NCBI GenBank assembly: GCA_029933635.1 | Contig: JAOZNS010000130.1 | Span: 1-7,375 of the forward strand | Direction of reading: 5' to 3' | Length of the DNA: 7,375 nt | From: Candidatus Zixiibacteriota bacterium | GTDB taxonomy: Bacteria; Zixibacteria; MSB-5A5; SM1-73 | Shown: piece by piece, positions 5,599 through 7,375 of the stretch | Layout of the letters: each line of letters begins with the position of its first letter | Position numbering within the stretch: the first letter of the stretch is position 1 | Translations under genes and position numbers: made by a program | Notes under the pieces: model-generated | What the model saw: the letters and a program-made list of their open reading frames with translations, nothing else | Databases searched by the model: none | What the model was told of the DNA's origin: nothing

Positions 5599-6303
5599 AT
5601 GGGAAGGAAGATCAAATTATTTCTCTTTACGATGGTTTTCTTGGTTGGATCGGTGTGCATTTTGCCCTGGCATGGCCCACGATTTGGAGCAGATGAAGGA
5701 AACCAAGCAAAAGGAGCAATTATGAATTTGCCCAAACCAAAATTTTCAAGCGCCACCAGCGTGGAGGAGGCGCTTTTGAAACGCAGATCGGTAAGGGACT
5801 ATTCTGAGGATTCTTTAACCCTTAAGCAGATCTCTCAGATTCTCTGGGCCGCACAGGGGGTGACAGCAAAGTGGGGAGGCAGAACTGCTCCCTCTGCAGG
5901 AGCTTTATATCCCTTGGAGATATACCTTCTGGCAGGAAAGGTAAGGGAATTGGAGCCGGGACTTTATCATTATGATCCAGAAGGACACCTCATCTCTTTA
6001 GTTCAGGCTGGCGATCTGCGCATGAAGGTTACCCGGGCTTCACTTTATCAGGAGGAAATACTTAAGGCGTCAGCAACATTAATCATTACCGCAGTTTATC
6101 AAAGGACCATGAAAAAATATGGGAGGAGGGGGATTCGTTACGTGCACATGGAGGTTGGCTCGGTGGCAGAAAACATCTATCTGCAGGCAGAGAGCCTTAA
6201 CTTGGGCACCGTGTTTATCGGAGCCTTTGATGATGAGGAGGTTAAGAAGGCTCTGGAGATCATAGAGGAGCCTCTGGGAATAATGCCTTTTGGGAAAAAG
6301 TGA
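5599..6303 (+). CDS. Exported SagB-type nitroreductase family oxidoreductase
   Basis: A 234-residue protein starting at ATG 5599, with GGAGGG 8 nt upstream. It begins MGRKIKLFLFTMVFLVGSVCILPW, a good signal sequence or N-terminal anchor. The mature part shows the SagB/McbC-like FMN-dependent family: SVEEALLKRRSVRDYS (residues about 54-69, the FMN-phosphate RRSxR), LKQISQILWAAQGV, RTAPSAGALYPLEIYL (about 94-109), a GLYHYDPEGH segment, and KYGRRGIRYVHMEVGSVAENIYLQAESLNLGTVFIGAFDDEEVKKAL, ending EEPLGIMPFGKK close to the family's usual C-terminus. SagB proteins oxidise azolines in peptide toxin synthesis with a YcaO partner. No YcaO or precursor peptide is nearby, and the protein appears to be exported, so it probably belongs to the stand-alone secreted branch of unknown substrate. 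C20 follows G-S-V, which does not fit a lipobox well. It is divergent from pth and 86 nt upstream of the SDR gene. Confidence 0.9.
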   Translation: MGRKIKLFLFTMVFLVGSVCILPWHGPRFGADEGNQAKGAIMNLPKPKFSSATSVEEALLKRRSVRDYSEDSLTLKQISQILWAAQGVTAKWGGRTAPSAGALYPLEIYLLAGKVRELEPGLYHYDPEGHLISLVQAGDLRMKVTRASLYQEEILKASATLIITAVYQRTMKKYGRRGIRYVHMEVGSVAENIYLQAESLNLGTVFIGAFDDEEVKKALEIIEEPLGIMPFGKK

Positions 6304-6350
6304 TCTCTTGGCTTGGAGAAAAACCGCACCTCCCAAGTGATAACGATTCG

Positions 6351-6371
6351 AACGACTTGTGGTTGTTTTTT
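6351..6371 (+). terminator. Weak intrinsic-terminator-like hairpin after the nitroreductase
   Basis: AACGAC (6351-6356) pairs with GTTGTT (6362-6367) over a 5-nt loop, with one G-U pair, and runs straight into a short T-run (to 6371). The stem is short and AT-rich, and it lies only 18 nt before the next gene's ATG. Any termination would be partial. Confidence 0.25.
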
Positions 6372-6389
6372 CAAAATAGAGGTTTTTAG

Positions 6390-7129
6390 ATGACTTTAAA
6401 TGGCAGAGTGGCATTGGTTACCGGTAGCTCTCGGGGGATTGGAAAGGCTATCGCCTTGAAGTTAGCCGAGAAGGGATGCGACATGTGGATTAATTATATT
6501 ACTATAGGGAGAGGGCAAATAAAGTGGCTGAACAAATAAGAAACATGGGAAGAAAAGCCATTCCCTTTCAGTGTGATGTCTCCAACTTCAAAGATGTTAA
6601 AGAGATGATAAAAAGGGTAACATCCCAATTTGGCAGAATAGATATTCTGATCAATAACGTGGGACCCTTTCTTTACAAGACAATTTCTGGCACCACCATT
6701 CAAGAATGGCAAGAGATCATTAATTCAAATCTAAATTCGGTCTTTTACTGTTGCAAGGCGGTCGTTCCAATTATGAGAAAACACGGATGTGGAGTGATCA
6801 TAAACATCGGGGCACCTAATGCCGAAAGGACTGCCGGCTACCAAAATATCTGCGCCTATGCTGTGGCTAAAACCGGAATGGTGGTTTTCTCAAAAAGCTT
6901 AGCCAGAGAGGAGGCTCCCAACGGGATACGCGTAAACGTAATTAACCCAGGATTTATAGAGAGTGTAGCTTACAAGCGGGAGATGCGAAAAAAGATGCTT
7001 AAAAAGGTGCCACTTAAAAGATTGGGCAAACCGGAGGAGATAGCTAACGCCGTTGCATTTTTAGCTTCGGATGAGGCAAGCTATATCACCGGGAGCGTGC
7101 TTAACGTTCATGGTGGTTTATGGGGATGA
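6390..7129 (+). pseudogene. FabG-like short-chain dehydrogenase/reductase, frameshifted
   Basis: The gene starts at ATG 6390 with AGAGG 7 nt upstream and reads MTLNGRVALVTGSSRGIGKAIALKLAEKGCDMWINY, including the NAD(P)-binding T-G-x3-G-x-G. After about 6497-6502 it loses frame and would stop at 6537. The remainder continues in the +2 frame as YYRERANKVAEQIRNMGRKAIPFQCDV to a normal end (ASYITGSVLNVHGGLWG). Restoring one base gives 246 aa, the usual length, and six residues between NY and AN as in Bacillus FabG, so a single-base loss fits best. Reconstructed features are NNVG at 89-92, Asn114, Tyr157 and Lys161 of the active site. The catalytic Ser position reads Ala142 (NIGAPN), with two extra residues before the Tyr. 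A shorter protein from GTG 6524 would lack the cofactor motif. Whether this is a true pseudogene or a sequencing error cannot be told here. Substrate unknown; the sequence is closest to 3-oxoacyl-ACP reductase-like SDRs. Confidence 0.85.
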
Positions 7130-7177
7130 TAGATAATCTATTGAAGGTGGAAAAATGGGCTTCCCTTTATTGGTAGG

Positions 7178-7199
7178 TTGATTTGTTTTTCCAAATCAA
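7178..7199. repeat. AT-rich 8-bp hairpin downstream of the SDR gene
   Basis: TTGATTTG (7178-7185) and CAAATCAA (7192-7199) pair perfectly around the 6-nt loop TTTTTC. It lies about 50 nt after the SDR stop and could protect or end the transcript, but no T-run follows the stem on the plus strand, so it is not a standard intrinsic terminator. The rest of 7130-7375 shows no convincing gene on either strand. Confidence 0.4.
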
Positions 7200-7375
7200 T
7201 GGATAAAGTATCAACGTAAGGACCATTTGATTTTTGTGGACGCCGGGACAAATGAACTTAAATATTTTTGACTTTACTTTAAGTTTGTGGGCATACGTAT
7301 AATCTAATGAAGGGAAAAAACAGCGTTTTCTTCACCGCAGAGTGGGAATTGCTTTAAGAAAAGCTAAAAAATAGT

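Noticed and set aside
6079..6712. Minus-strand open frames opposite the nitroreductase and SDR genes
   Set aside because: They overlap strongly supported plus-strand coding sequence, have no recognisable motifs and no RBS worth noting.
7268..7303. Promoter near the right end: TTGACT (7268-7273) and a perfect TATAAT (7298-7303)
   Set aside because: The spacer is 24 nt, too long for a sigma70 promoter, and no good -35 box lies 16-18 nt upstream of the TATAAT. The small frame after it (ATG near 7308) ends after 16 codons.
7326..7345. CACCGCAGAG string near the right edge, similar to a common dispersed repeat in many bacterial genomes
   Set aside because: Only about ten bases match my memory of such repeats and no second copy is visible, so I do not call a repeat.
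1..7375. CRISPR array, tRNA or rRNA gene, transposase or phage gene
   Set aside because: I saw no regularly spaced repeats, no cloverleaf with a TTCRANNC-type T-loop in context, and no protein of those classes.

Overview
The window looks like a chromosomal segment from an uncultured, probably diderm bacterium of moderate GC. The evidence for this is a ribosomal-protein operon with bacterial S6, S18 and L9, a large exported solute-binding protein with N-terminal TPR-like helices of the kind common in diderm candidate phyla, purine-rich Shine-Dalgarno sites, and frequent use of GTG and TTG starts. I cannot fix the phylum from this sequence.

Minus strand, positions 5081 down to 1: a good sigma70-type promoter (TTGACA, 16-nt spacer, TATTAT) precedes a unidirectional run of genes. 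In order of transcription these are pth (peptidyl-tRNA hydrolase), rpsF (S6), rpsR (S18), rplI (L9), a DUF151/bifunctional-nuclease protein, a 590-aa exported TPR plus periplasmic-binding-protein fusion, a 75-aa protein of unknown function, a doubtful 61-aa ORF with an ATGA overlap, and the start of a membrane protein that leaves the window. The first four genes are a translation module. The DUF151 protein, the exported receptor and the small genes follow in the same direction with gaps of 22-73 nt or overlaps, so they may belong to the same long transcript. No ssb lies between rpsF and rpsR, although many bacteria have it there.

Positions 5001-5598 hold no gene I can support. They contain the pth promoter, several short hairpins, and an 8-bp inverted repeat that may be the ends of a small repeat unit.

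Plus strand, positions 5599-7129: a SagB-type nitroreductase with an N-terminal signal sequence is followed after 86 nt by a short-chain dehydrogenase/reductase (FabG-like). The SDR gene is broken by a single-base frameshift near its start, and its catalytic Ser position reads Ala. The last 240 bases hold an AT-rich hairpin and no convincing gene.

Nothing here is clearly a new defence or mobile system. The points most worth checking are the frameshifted SDR with an altered active site (and a phage-T7-promoter-like string at the break), the orphan exported SagB-like oxidoreductase, the TPR-receptor fusion downstream of ribosomal genes, and the string of overlapping small genes at the left edge.
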